Below, piece by piece: positions 33,969 to 43,077 of a DNA stretch of 64,000 bases; the stretch's first letter is position 1, and every line of letters begins with the position of its first letter. Location: NCBI GenBank assembly GCA_964462945.1, contig CAYWZW010000003.1, positions 62,001 to 126,000 on the forward strand. The letters are read 5' to 3'. The translations under genes were made by a program, and so were the position numbers. The notes under the pieces were generated by a model. The model made no database searches and was not told the DNA's origin. It was given only the letters and a program-made list of their open reading frames with translations. Origin of the DNA: GCA-020343675 sp964462945. Lineage in GTDB: Bacteria > Planctomycetota > Phycisphaerae > Sedimentisphaerales > Anaerobacaceae.

Positions 33969-36900
33969 ATGAAACATATCGGACTGACAAAGAGCTTAGC
34001 GTCGATCTTATTGTTCCACCTGTGCCTGCCTGCTCTTGCCGCCGGGGACAATACGCCGCTCTGGCAGATTGGCAAAGCCGATAATGACACGGCGGAGTTT
34101 GCGTTGGGGCCGGACCGGAGCAACCAGTATTCGGTGACGTTCCCCCATGACGTCTTATTCGTGGCCGGCCAATCCGACCCAAAACAAGATTGGTCCTACA
34201 TACAACCCGGCCCGGCGGATGCCTGGGCGGGCGGCAAGAGCCACACCTTCACGATTCTGTTCGGTCTCAAGACGGCGCCGACGGAAGGCAAAGCCGAGCT
34301 GGTGCTGGACTTGGCCGATACCCACAGTTCCCGACCGCCGAAAATGGAGATTAAGATTAACGAGGCGTCCTTTGTCCGCGACCTGCCCCGCGGCGCCGGT
34401 GACGCCTCGGCCCACGGCCAGCCCGATAAAGGCCATGAGCAGCGGCTCGTCATCGACTTTCCTGCTCAGGTGCTCAAGGCCGGCAACAATCACGTCACCA
34501 TCACCTCGTTGGAGGGTAGTTGGGTCCTGTACGATCAGGTGACGCTTTCTGCGCCGTCCGGCGTTCAAATGGGACCTGTCGAGCCCGCGAGCAAACTGCT
34601 GGGCGTCCACGGCCAGCCTTACCTGGTGAAACGCGATGACGGCAGGCTGTATCAGCCCGTGCTGGCTTCTGTGCTCCACGTCGGTGAGCCGGTCGAGGCG
34701 GCGGTTGTTGTCAATGGGGTCGAGTCAGTCAGGCAGTCGCTGGAGCCGGGCTTCAAGGTCATCGAGGCTCTTGCACCGGCGGTGGAGCGTCCGACGCCGG
34801 TCGAGATCGATGTCAGGGTGGCGGGCAAATCGTTAGGCAAGCAGACTGTGACCATCGAGCCGGTTCGCAAATGGGAGGTATGGCTGCTGCATCACTCCCA
34901 CGTGGACATCGGGTACACGCACGTACAGACGGAAGTTGAGCGCAAACATTGGCAGTATTTCCAGCAGGTCATCGAGCTGTCGCGCAAGACGGCGGATTAC
35001 CCGGCCGGCTCGCGCTTCAAGTGGAACGCGGAGGTGCTGTGGGCGGTGGACAGCTTCCTGCGACAAGCTTCGCCGGAGGACCGCCAGGCCTTTAGTGACG
35101 CCGTAAAGAAGGGCTGGATCGGCCTGGACGCTCTGTACGGCAACGAATTGACGGCCCTGTGCCGGCCGGAAGAGCTAGTTCGGCTGGTTGATTTTGCCCA
35201 GGTGCTCCGGCAGCGTTTCGATGTGGCAATTGATTCGGCCATGATTACCGATGTGCCCGGCTACACCTGGGGCATCGTGCCGGTTTTGGCCCAGAGCGGC
35301 GTGAAGTATTTCTCCGTCGGACCCAACCGTGGGCACCGCATCGGCTATACGCTATCGAGCTGGGGCGACCGGCCCTTCTACTGGGAATCGCCTTCAGGGA
35401 AAGAAAGTATCCTTTGCTGGGTGGCCGGGGAAGGGTATTCCTTCTTCCACAGCGGACGTCTCGATGGGGGGCGGCTCTCTGATTATCTCAATCGCCTGGG
35501 CGAATCCGAATATCCCTACGATATGGTCCAGCTTCGCTACTCGATTGGCGGCGACAATGGTCCGCCCGACCCGGACCTGAGTGATTTCGTCAAAGACTGG
35601 AACGCCAAGTACGCTTATCCTAAGCTGGTCGTGGCTACGACGACCGAGATGTTCCGCGAGTTCGAGCGCCGGTACGGCAGCCGGATACCCAAAGCTCGCG
35701 GCGATTTCACGCCGTACTGGGAAGACGGGGCGGGCTCGTCCGCGGCCGAGACCGCGATCAACCGTGAGGCCGCCGAGCGTCTTGTGCAGGCCGAGACGCT
35801 ATGGGCGATGCTCGATCCGGCGTCCTACCCCGCCGAGCAGTTCCGGGAAGCATGGCGCAACGTCGTTCTCTACGACGAGCACACGTGGGGCGCGCATTGC
35901 AGCATAACCGAGCCGGAAAGCGATTTCACCAAGGCTCAGTGGAAGATCAAACAGGCCTTCGCCCTTAATGCCGACTTGCAGTCGCGCAATCTCCTGACCA
36001 ACGCGACAGCCGCGCATCGAAGCTCGGCAAAAGAGGTCGCGGCGGTGGATGTGTTCAATACCTCATCCTGGACGCGAACGGACCTGGTTCTGCTGCCTAA
36101 GGGCCTGACGACGGCCGGTGACATTGTCAAGGATTCCGATGGGCGGGCCGTCAAATCGCAGCGGCTCTCAACGGGCGAACTGGCCTTCCTTGCCCGGGAC
36201 ATCGCACCTTTTTCAACGAAAAGATTTACTTTCCACGCCGGCGAAGTGTCTGCGTCCGGCAATGCTATAGCTCAGGGCGCCGAGTTGAGCAATGGCACGA
36301 TTGCGCTGAGCGTCAATGGCAAAACCGGTGCGATTGAAAGCCTCAAGTGGAAAGGATTTGATATCGAGCTTGTGGATCGCAAAGCGGGGCTTGGACTGAA
36401 CGATTATTTTTACGTGGCCGGCAGAGACCCGAAGGACCCGCAGCGAAACGGCCCGGTCAATCTCCGCGTTAAGGAGCGAGGGCCGCTGGTCGCGTCGTTA
36501 GTGGTCGAATCCGATGCGCCGGGGTGCAACAAGCTCACTCGTGAGCTGCAGGTCATTGACGGCATCGACCGCGTGGACATCGTCAACGTCATCGACAAGA
36601 AGAACATCTACCAGCAGGAGGCGGTGCACTTAGCCTTCGCTTTCAACGTACCCAACGGCGTGATGCGGATGGACACTCCCTGGGCCGTTGTCCGGCCCGA
36701 GGCGGACCAACTGCCCGGCGCCTGCAAGAACTATTTCACCGTTCAGCGATGGGTCGATGTGTCGAACCAAGATTACGGCATCACCTGGGCGACGGTCGAT
36801 GCACCGCTGATCGAAGTCGGCGCTATTACTTGCGATCCCAGGGGCAAGACCGTCGGCTGGATCGAGAGCCTCAAACCATCAGCAACACTATACTCCTACG

Positions 36901-37331
36901 TGATGAACAACTACTGGGAAACCAACTACAAGGCGTCTCAGGAGGGACCGACGACGTTCTGCTATTCGATCGAGCCTCACTGGCTCTTCGATGCCGGCAG
37001 GGCGGCGCGATTCGGCGCCGAGCGCAGCCAGCCGCTTATCGTTGTGCCCGTTGACGCTGCGGCTGCCGTTCGGCAGTCTGTTCTGAGCGTTGATCCCGCC
37101 GGCGTAATCGTGACAGCTTTCAAGCCCAGCTCGGACGGCAAGGCATGGATCGTGCGTTTGTTCAACACGGGGCCGCAGGCTCAGAAGGCGGCTTTGACCT
37201 GGGCCAAACCGGTGCCGGAAAAAGTGTGGCTGAGCGATTTTGCGGGAAAAGAGGTTTCCGTGATAGCCGGGCCGATAGAGATGGCGCCGTATGAAATAGT
37301 TACTTTGCGAGCTTCGGTGCCTGAAAAATAG
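33969..37331 (+). CDS. GH38 alpha-mannosidase with N-terminal PL4-like carbohydrate domain, secreted
   Basis: A 1120-residue exported enzyme; the start at 33969 follows AAAGGAG and gives a signal peptide (SLASILLFHLCLPALA). Residues about 25-195 (PLWQIGKADNDTAEFAL to WVLYDQVTL) resemble domain III of family 4 rhamnogalacturonan lyases. The GH38 catalytic region begins with HHSHVDIGYTH, the zinc-binding H-x-H-x-D segment with Tyr in place of the usual Trp. The likely nucleophile is in AMITDVPGYTWGI. A beta-rich C-terminus typical of GH38 follows. Family members remove alpha-linked mannose. It is first in an operon with a UroD-like protein (4-base gap) and a sodium symporter. The mixed architecture makes a pectin-related substrate possible. 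Confidence 0.85.
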   Translation: MKHIGLTKSLASILLFHLCLPALAAGDNTPLWQIGKADNDTAEFALGPDRSNQYSVTFPHDVLFVAGQSDPKQDWSYIQPGPADAWAGGKSHTFTILFGLKTAPTEGKAELVLDLADTHSSRPPKMEIKINEASFVRDLPRGAGDASAHGQPDKGHEQRLVIDFPAQVLKAGNNHVTITSLEGSWVLYDQVTLSAPSGVQMGPVEPASKLLGVHGQPYLVKRDDGRLYQPVLASVLHVGEPVEAAVVVNGVESVRQSLEPGFKVIEALAPAVERPTPVEIDVRVAGKSLGKQTVTIEPVRKWEVWLLHHSHVDIGYTHVQTEVERKHWQYFQQVIELSRKTADYPAGSRFKWNAEVLWAVDSFLRQASPEDRQAFSDAVKKGWIGLDALYGNELTALCRPEELVRLVDFAQVLRQRFDVAIDSAMITDVPGYTWGIVPVLAQSGVKYFSVGPNRGHRIGYTLSSWGDRPFYWESPSGKESILCWVAGEGYSFFHSGRLDGGRLSDYLNRLGESEYPYDMVQLRYSIGGDNGPPDPDLSDFVKDWNAKYAYPKLVVATTTEMFREFERRYGSRIPKARGDFTPYWEDGAGSSAAETAINREAAERLVQAETLWAMLDPASYPAEQFREAWRNVVLYDEHTWGAHCSITEPESDFTKAQWKIKQAFALNADLQSRNLLTNATAAHRSSAKEVAAVDVFNTSSWTRTDLVLLPKGLTTAGDIVKDSDGRAVKSQRLSTGELAFLARDIAPFSTKRFTFHAGEVSASGNAIAQGAELSNGTIALSVNGKTGAIESLKWKGFDIELVDRKAGLGLNDYFYVAGRDPKDPQRNGPVNLRVKERGPLVASLVVESDAPGCNKLTRELQVIDGIDRVDIVNVIDKKNIYQQEAVHLAFAFNVPNGVMRMDTPWAVVRPEADQLPGACKNYFTVQRWVDVSNQDYGITWATVDAPLIEVGAITCDPRGKTVGWIESLKPSATLYSYVMNNYWETNYKASQEGPTTFCYSIEPHWLFDAGRAARFGAERSQPLIVVPVDAAAAVRQSVLSVDPAGVIVTAFKPSSDGKAWIVRLFNTGPQAQKAALTWAKPVPEKVWLSDFAGKEVSVIAGPIEMAPYEIVTLRASVPEK

Positions 37332-37335
37332 GGGT

Positions 37336-38595
37336 ATGGTTATGACCTCACGAGAGCGGGTTTTGGCGGCGCTGGACCATCGCGAAGCTGACCGTGTCCC
37401 CGTTGATTTTTCGGGGCACCGGTCGTCGGGCATCGCAGCAATGGCCTATCCGAAGCTGCGTAAGCGCCTGGGTCTGCCGCCCAGGCCGATTCGCGTCTAT
37501 GACGTTGTTCAGCAAATGGCCGTCGTCGATGAGGACGTGCTGGACCGGTTCGGCGTGGACACCATCGAGTTAGGCCGGGGCTTCGCGCTGGACGAGAAGT
37601 CCTGGTCGCCGTGGACTCTGCCGGACGGCACGCCATGTTTCGTTCCTGCCTGGACGCGGATCGAACGTGACGGTGACCGTTGGGTGATTCGCTCGCAGAG
37701 CGGCCGAATCCTCGCCCACATGCCCGACGGGGCGCTCTATTTCGAGCAGACCTATTATCCTTTTCTCGAAGGCGACGATCTCGGCGCGATCGCTGATGTT
37801 CTGGGGGAATCTATGTGGACGGCGATTGCCTCCCCGCCCGGTCCGGTTGAGGATAATGCGCTACGCCAAGGCGCAAGGCAATTGAGGGCCAAGACGAATC
37901 GCGCCGTCATTGGTCTTTTTGGCGGTAACCTGTTCGAGGTGGGCCAGTTTCTTTACCGCAACGACCAGTTCATGATGCTGTTAGCCGGCGAGCCCCGGCG
38001 CGCTCACCGTTTCCTCGATAAGCTCGTCGAAATTCATCTGGCCAATCTCGAGCGGTTCTTAGCGGCTGTCGGCGAGCATATCGACATTATCCTTTTTGGG
38101 GACGATCTTGGGATGCAGACGGGGCCTATGATGTCGCCGCGGATGTATTGCGAATTTTTCAAGCCCCGGCACAAATTGCTCTGGAACCGCGCCAAAGAGC
38201 TGGCCCGCCTTATCCGTCAGCCCTGCGGCTGCCGGAGCGGGCTGGCCGATGTGAAGGTCATGCTGCACTGCTGCGGGGGGGTCCGGGAGCTGATGCCTCA
38301 CCTGATCGAGGCCGGCCTCGATGCGATCAATCCGGTTCAAATCAGTTGTTCCGGGATGGACGCTCGCGAGCTGAAGGCGGAATTTGGCAAAGATGTCACC
38401 TTCTGGGGCGGCGGCTGCGATACGCAAGATGTCCTGCCGAACGACACGCCTCAGCAAGTTGCCGAGCACGTCAAGCGGCAGGTCAAGATATTGAGCCCCG
38501 GCGGGGGCTTCGTGTTTCAGCAGGTGCACAACATCCTGGCCAATGTGCCCTCAGAGAATGTCGTGGCGATGTTTGACGCGGTGAATGCTGCATGA
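37336..38595 (+). CDS. UroD-like (MtaA/CmuA-type) methyltransferase candidate
   Basis: A 419-residue paralogue of the protein at 28301-29491. It opens with SRERVLAALDHREADRVPVDFSGH. The His-x-Cys motif is LHCCGGVRELMPHLIEAG, and WGGGCDTQDVLP supplies a later Cys, so all three zinc ligands of corrinoid methyltransferases could be present. DDLGMQTGPMMSPRMYCEFFKP matches the middle block of the paralogue. The ATG at 37336 lies four bases after the GH38 stop; an ATG at 37342 has better spacing from AGGGG. Its stop overlaps the symporter start in ATGA, so all three genes form one operon. Demethylation of a sugar, or of an aglycone imported by the symporter, is a reasonable inference. Haem synthesis is unlikely. 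Confidence 0.8.
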   Translation: MVMTSRERVLAALDHREADRVPVDFSGHRSSGIAAMAYPKLRKRLGLPPRPIRVYDVVQQMAVVDEDVLDRFGVDTIELGRGFALDEKSWSPWTLPDGTPCFVPAWTRIERDGDRWVIRSQSGRILAHMPDGALYFEQTYYPFLEGDDLGAIADVLGESMWTAIASPPGPVEDNALRQGARQLRAKTNRAVIGLFGGNLFEVGQFLYRNDQFMMLLAGEPRRAHRFLDKLVEIHLANLERFLAAVGEHIDIILFGDDLGMQTGPMMSPRMYCEFFKPRHKLLWNRAKELARLIRQPCGCRSGLADVKVMLHCCGGVRELMPHLIEAGLDAINPVQISCSGMDARELKAEFGKDVTFWGGGCDTQDVLPNDTPQQVAEHVKRQVKILSPGGGFVFQQVHNILANVPSENVVAMFDAVNAA

Positions 38596-40397
38596 GCCCG
38601 GTCGATTATGTGATAGTCCTGCTCTATTTCGCCCTTATGATTGGATTGGGCTTCTGGTATCAGAAGCGGGCGTCCAAAAGCCTGGGCGAGTATTTTCTGG
38701 CGGGCAAGGGCATCCACTGGCTGGCCCTGGCCATGTCCGGGTCGGTGTCCAACTTCGATATTACCGGGACGATGTGGATCATTTCCATCCTGTACGTCCT
38801 GGGAATGAAGTCGATGTGGCATCACTGGATGTGGGGATTCCTGATGGGCGCCTTTTTCCTGAGCTACATGGGAAAATGGGTGCGGCGCTCGAACATGATG
38901 ACGGCCGCGGAGTGGATGAAGACCCGTTTCGGCAGCGAATCAGGCGGCCGATTGGCCCGGACTGCTTACGCTCTGATGGCGGTGCTTACTCTGGCGAGCT
39001 TCGTTGGGTACGACTATCACGGGATCGGCAAATTTGCATCCGTGTACGTCCCTCTGGAATCTTTCGCGCAGCATACGTCCATTCCATGGCTCCGGCACGT
39101 GCTGACGGAACACGAGCCTGATGTTTTAGCCGTCCTGATCATCGGCACAACAACCCTGTACGTTGTTCTCGGCGGGCTTTACAGCGTGGTGATCACCGAT
39201 GTTGTCCAGACGGTCATTCTCACCGTGGCCAGTATCATCATCGCTTATATTGCGTGGGACAGTCTAACGCCGGGGGCGATGTCCAGCTTGCCGGAAGGCT
39301 GGACTTCGCTCAGTGTGCCGTGGCGGATCGAGGAATTTGCCGGCACGGAACACGCCGGATTCCAGCTTTTTGGCGCTCTTGTCATCGTGTGGGTCCTGAA
39401 GGGCCTTATGCTCAACGCCGGCGGGCCGGCTCAGATGTACGATTTCCAGCGATTCTTAGCCGCCCGTGACGCGCGCGACGCCGCGAAGGTCGGTGCGGCC
39501 TGGAGCGTTTTTCTGATTGTCCGATGGGCGATGGCCGCAGGGATTGCTCTGCTGGCCCTTACGGGAGTCGCGGGCGTGACGGATTCCGAGAAGGTCATGC
39601 CTGTAGTTCTGCAAAGATTTCTGCCGGCGGGGCTGAGGGGCGTTGTTATCGCCGGGCTGCTGTCGGCGTTCATGTCAACGTTCAGCTCGACGGTCAACAG
39701 CGGGGCGTCCTTTATCGTTCGTGATCTCTGGCAGCCTTACCTGCGCCCCGGCGCCGGCGAAAAGGAATCCGTGCGATTCAGCTATCTGGCTACGATTCTG
39801 CTGGTTCTGGTTGGCATCGGCATCGGCTCACAGGCTACCTCGATTGCTCAGATATGGAACTGGATGATGATGGCTCTTGGGGCCGGTGCGGTTGTGCCCA
39901 ATGTGCTGCGATGGTACTGGTGGCGAATGAACGGCTGGGGCTATACGGTCGGAACGTTGGGCGGCGTGTTTTTGTCGTTGGTCGTTCTGTTCTTTCCGGA
40001 TGCCCCTGTGTATTATGTGTTTCCTTTGATCTGCGCCGCGTCTCTGTTTGCGAGCGTTGCGGCATCCCTGGCAACCAAACCGACCGATGGGGACATCCTT
40101 GTCCGTTTTTATAAATCCGTCCGGCCCTTCGGGCTGTGGAAGCCGGTTGCAGTCAGAGCCGGGTTGTCTAAGCAGGAATCGTCGTCCATGTCCGAAAACG
40201 TGCCACTGACAGTCTTGAATGTTGTGCTGGGGATGCTTGCGATTACAGGCATATATCTATTCCCGATGTATCTTGTTGGCCATTGGTATGTCAATGCGAC
40301 GATATGGCTTGTCCTGGCGGTCGCGGCGATGTTCGCTCTGAGATACACTTGGTATCGATTTCTCCCCTCGCCGGGCGGACATGAAGACCTCGATTGA
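38592..40397 (+). CDS. Sodium/solute symporter (SSS family)
   Basis: A 601-residue inner-membrane transporter with about 13-14 hydrophobic segments. The N-terminus DYVIVLLYFALMIGLGFWYQKRASKSLGEYFLAGK and the block WLALAMSGSVSNFDITGTMW are typical of SSS. The later GVVIAGLLSAFMSTFSSTVNSGASFIVRDLW corresponds to the sodium-site region of the SGLT/SSS fold. It is the last gene of the GH38 operon, overlapping the UroD-like gene by four bases. The substrate is probably the sugar, or methylated sugar, released by the mannosidase. It cannot be told from sequence alone. Confidence 0.92.
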   Translation: MSPVDYVIVLLYFALMIGLGFWYQKRASKSLGEYFLAGKGIHWLALAMSGSVSNFDITGTMWIISILYVLGMKSMWHHWMWGFLMGAFFLSYMGKWVRRSNMMTAAEWMKTRFGSESGGRLARTAYALMAVLTLASFVGYDYHGIGKFASVYVPLESFAQHTSIPWLRHVLTEHEPDVLAVLIIGTTTLYVVLGGLYSVVITDVVQTVILTVASIIIAYIAWDSLTPGAMSSLPEGWTSLSVPWRIEEFAGTEHAGFQLFGALVIVWVLKGLMLNAGGPAQMYDFQRFLAARDARDAAKVGAAWSVFLIVRWAMAAGIALLALTGVAGVTDSEKVMPVVLQRFLPAGLRGVVIAGLLSAFMSTFSSTVNSGASFIVRDLWQPYLRPGAGEKESVRFSYLATILLVLVGIGIGSQATSIAQIWNWMMMALGAGAVVPNVLRWYWWRMNGWGYTVGTLGGVFLSLVVLFFPDAPVYYVFPLICAASLFASVAASLATKPTDGDILVRFYKSVRPFGLWKPVAVRAGLSKQESSSMSENVPLTVLNVVLGMLAITGIYLFPMYLVGHWYVNATIWLVLAVAAMFALRYTWYRFLPSPGGHEDLD

Positions 40398-40437
40398 AGC
40401 AGAATCAGGTATCGAGAATCGAGTATCGAGGATTCTA

Positions 40438-41691
40438 TCACGCGACGCGGTGCTTCTTGATGTAATCGTCTCTTACCGCCATACCCATGCCCGGGACGTC
40501 CGGCACCAGAATCTCGCCGTCCACCATCTTCATCTGAGCCTCGTACATGGAGTCGCCCTTCAGGCTGCCCGATTCCAGGTAGATGGCGTTCGGCATGGCC
40601 GCCAGCATATTAAGATTACCCGATCCGCCTCCGTGGCTGGCAAGCTGAACGTGAAAGGCATCGGCCAGCGCGGCGATCTCCATCCACTCCGTCACGCCTC
40701 CGGTACGGCGGTTGTCGGGCTGGACCACGTCCACCGCGCCACGCTTGATCAAGTCGGCAAAGGCGTACTTGGTGTACTCGTTTTCACCGGTGGCGATGCG
40801 AACACTCAGCTTGTCCGCCAGCTCCTCGTAGCCGTCGTGGTCGTGAGGCGGCAGAGGCTCCTCGAACCAGAATACGCCCTGATCCTGATAGGCCTTCCCG
40901 CGTTCGAGCGCCGTTGAAACGGTAAATGCCTGGTTCGCATCCACCATCAGGTCGATTGCGTCTCCCACGGTCTTGCGTGCGACCTTCAACCGTAGAATAT
41001 CGTCTGACAGACTGCCAAGCCCGACCTTGAGTTTGACCGCGCGAAATCCTTCCTCAACCGCCCCGGCACAGTTTTTCGCGAACTCCTGTTCGTCTTGGTA
41101 GTACCAGCCGACCATGGCGTATGCGGGCACGCGGTCTCTGAACCCGCCGAGAATCTTGTACAGGGGTTTTTCGAGCACCCGGCCGATGATGTCCCAGATC
41201 GCCATATCCACCGCGGCGATTCCGAACTGAACCACGCCCGTGACGCCGTGATATTCCGTCGCCTTCCACATCTTGTCGCGTATCCGCTTGACAAAGAAAG
41301 GGTCTTCCCCCTTGATGACAGGCAGCAGCTCCTCGTTGATGATTTGAGCGACGACCTTGGGGCCGGCAGGGATCGTGCCGAAGTACGTGTAGCTGTGTCC
41401 CGTCACCCCGATGTTTGTGTGGACGCGCGTCACAACACCGCCCCGGTCGCTGAACGAATGAATGGCGTCGCGAATGGGTGTCGTAGTCTCGAATGCGAGG
41501 ACGAACGTCTCAATGGATTCGATGCGGACATCCGTGGCGCCCCGGCTCCGGGCCGGGGCTGCCCTCTCGGCTCCGGATACTCGCTCCGGCATGAACAACG
41601 ATGTCGCCAAGCCCGCAGCGATTCCAACCCCTGACTTGAGAAATGCCCTGCGTGCCGGAATTCTCGATGATAGAGTGTTCTGTAATTCCAT
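40438..41691 (-). CDS. Mandelate racemase/enolase superfamily dehydratase, Tat signal
   Basis: A 417-residue enolase-superfamily enzyme with an arginine-pair leader (PARRAFLKSGVGIAAGLATSL), so export by Tat is predicted, unusual for acid sugar dehydratases. The catalytic lysines are in AVKLKVG (K-x-K). The metal ligands are in LMVDANQAF, FEEPL and ATGENEYTK. The general-acid/base histidine is in QLASHGGGSGN. All sit in the expected order. Family members dehydrate or epimerise sugar acids such as rhamnonate, fuconate or galactonate. The KxK/H pairing fits dehydratases of the MR subgroup. AAAGGAA precedes the ATG. It is third in a likely operon with the ThuA-cupin and Gfo/Idh/MocA genes (gaps of 72 and 57 bases). 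Confidence 0.88.
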   Translation of the reverse strand: MELQNTLSSRIPARRAFLKSGVGIAAGLATSLFMPERVSGAERAAPARSRGATDVRIESIETFVLAFETTTPIRDAIHSFSDRGGVVTRVHTNIGVTGHSYTYFGTIPAGPKVVAQIINEELLPVIKGEDPFFVKRIRDKMWKATEYHGVTGVVQFGIAAVDMAIWDIIGRVLEKPLYKILGGFRDRVPAYAMVGWYYQDEQEFAKNCAGAVEEGFRAVKLKVGLGSLSDDILRLKVARKTVGDAIDLMVDANQAFTVSTALERGKAYQDQGVFWFEEPLPPHDHDGYEELADKLSVRIATGENEYTKYAFADLIKRGAVDVVQPDNRRTGGVTEWMEIAALADAFHVQLASHGGGSGNLNMLAAMPNAIYLESGSLKGDSMYEAQMKMVDGEILVPDVPGMGMAVRDDYIKKHRVA

Positions 41692-41763
41692 CGTTTTTCC
41701 TTTGCAAAGAGTTTGTAATCTTGTCTTTCTACGGCGGTTTTTCCAGACTCATCAAGACTCGCT

Positions 41764-43020
41764 CTATTCCGGCTCAAAACCGCGTATCCCTTCGGAATAA
41801 ACCACGATCGTTTCTGCATCTTCGCTGCCGACGCAGGTTGCGTTGTGAAACACGCCGGGGGCAATGGTTATGGTGTCGCCCGCCGACAAAGTGAAGGTCT
41901 TATCACCCAGGGTGTGCTCCAGACGCCCTTTGAGCAGATAGAGCACTTCCTCGCAGTTGGGGTGGCGGTGGCGGGGGTTTGTTTTGCCCGCCTTGATTGT
42001 CGCTCGGCCGAGCACCAGTCCTTCAGCGTTGCCGATATTCTTGCCGGCCAGCCAGGTCAGGCTCCCCCAGTCTTCGTTGATGACCGTTTGCTCACTGCCG
42101 GGCCGAACCGGGTCGTGCTGCGAGCGCGGCGTCGTATCTGCGGGCAGATCACCCATCGCGAACTGGATGCCGTCGAGGTAGTGTCTGAGCACCGCCGGGT
42201 TCCAGAAGACGTGGTTGTCGTGGCCGAGCGAGCAGTAGAACACCCGGCCCTTGCCCCAGTCGCGCACCCAGGATACAGGGACGTAGGTTTGGTCCTGCTT
42301 GACGGCCGCGGTCTTGGGATCGCTGAAATCCAGGCTCAGCAGCACCCGGACGCTGTCCTTCTGGAAATTGCTGTACATGTAGATCTCGTCGGCGATTTTG
42401 AAGCCTTTGCCGCCGAACGCCGCATTCAGCGGATGGTCCGGTTCGTCGATCTTGACCGCCCATTCACCCTCGCCGGAGCGCCAGTGGTGGCCGGCGAAGA
42501 TGCCGCCCAGCATCTCGCCTGCCTCGGGCCAGTCCACGCTGCCCACGGGCTGCCGGCTCGAGAAGTTGGTCGTGGCGGCGTGAATCCCCACCACGCCCTT
42601 GCCGCTCCTGACGAAATCCATCAGGCTCTGACGCATGGCGGGCTCCGTAAAGTCCATCCTGTTCGAGTTGTTGAAGCAAATCGCATCGAACGGCTTGAGG
42701 CTTTCGGGATTGAAGATAGACATGTCGTCACTGACGATAATCTCGAAAGCTCCGGTTTCTTTCGCCATAAGCTCAAGGGCCTTCGTGGCGTAGGGGATTG
42801 AAGTGTGAATGAGTCCCTTGGCTCGCGTGAAGACCAGCAGCTTACGCGGTTTGACGGGTTTTGCGGCGGCCTTTTTCGGGATCGCCTTTTGGATTTTTTG
42901 CAGCTCGTCGGCGGATATGCCGGCGGCCGCAGCACCGGCGTGATTTGATAAACAGGACATAATAGATAGTACCATAGTGACAGCTCTCAATCGTGTATCC
43001 ACTTTTATTCCTTTCTTCAT
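41764..43020 (-). CDS. ThuA-like domain fused to cupin, exported
   Basis: A 418-residue fusion. The first half (residues about 55-285) is a ThuA-like glutamine-amidotransferase fold, seen in KLLVFTRAKGLIHTSIPYATKAL, GVVGIHAATTNF, WPEAGEMLGGIFAGHHW and RVFYCSLGHDNHVFW. The second half (about 325-410) is a one-domain cupin with metal-binding H-x-H (RHRHPNCEEVLYLLKG) and PGVFHNATCVG. The first ATG has no ribosome-binding site. A GTG at 43002 has AAAGGA six bases upstream and gives a signal peptide (VLSIMSCLSNHAGAAAAG), so it is the more likely start. ThuA proteins are linked to 3-keto sugar metabolism. Together with the adjacent Gfo/Idh/MocA oxidoreductase, such a role is plausible. Confidence 0.8.
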   Translation of the reverse strand: MKKGIKVDTRLRAVTMVLSIMSCLSNHAGAAAAGISADELQKIQKAIPKKAAAKPVKPRKLLVFTRAKGLIHTSIPYATKALELMAKETGAFEIIVSDDMSIFNPESLKPFDAICFNNSNRMDFTEPAMRQSLMDFVRSGKGVVGIHAATTNFSSRQPVGSVDWPEAGEMLGGIFAGHHWRSGEGEWAVKIDEPDHPLNAAFGGKGFKIADEIYMYSNFQKDSVRVLLSLDFSDPKTAAVKQDQTYVPVSWVRDWGKGRVFYCSLGHDNHVFWNPAVLRHYLDGIQFAMGDLPADTTPRSQHDPVRPGSEQTVINEDWGSLTWLAGKNIGNAEGLVLGRATIKAGKTNPRHRHPNCEEVLYLLKGRLEHTLGDKTFTLSAGDTITIAPGVFHNATCVGSEDAETIVVYSEGIRGFEPE

Positions 43021-43077
43021 CTTGGCTAAATCGTCTTGATTCCAAAGCCCGGGCGGGCAATCTTGCCGCGTGCCCAG

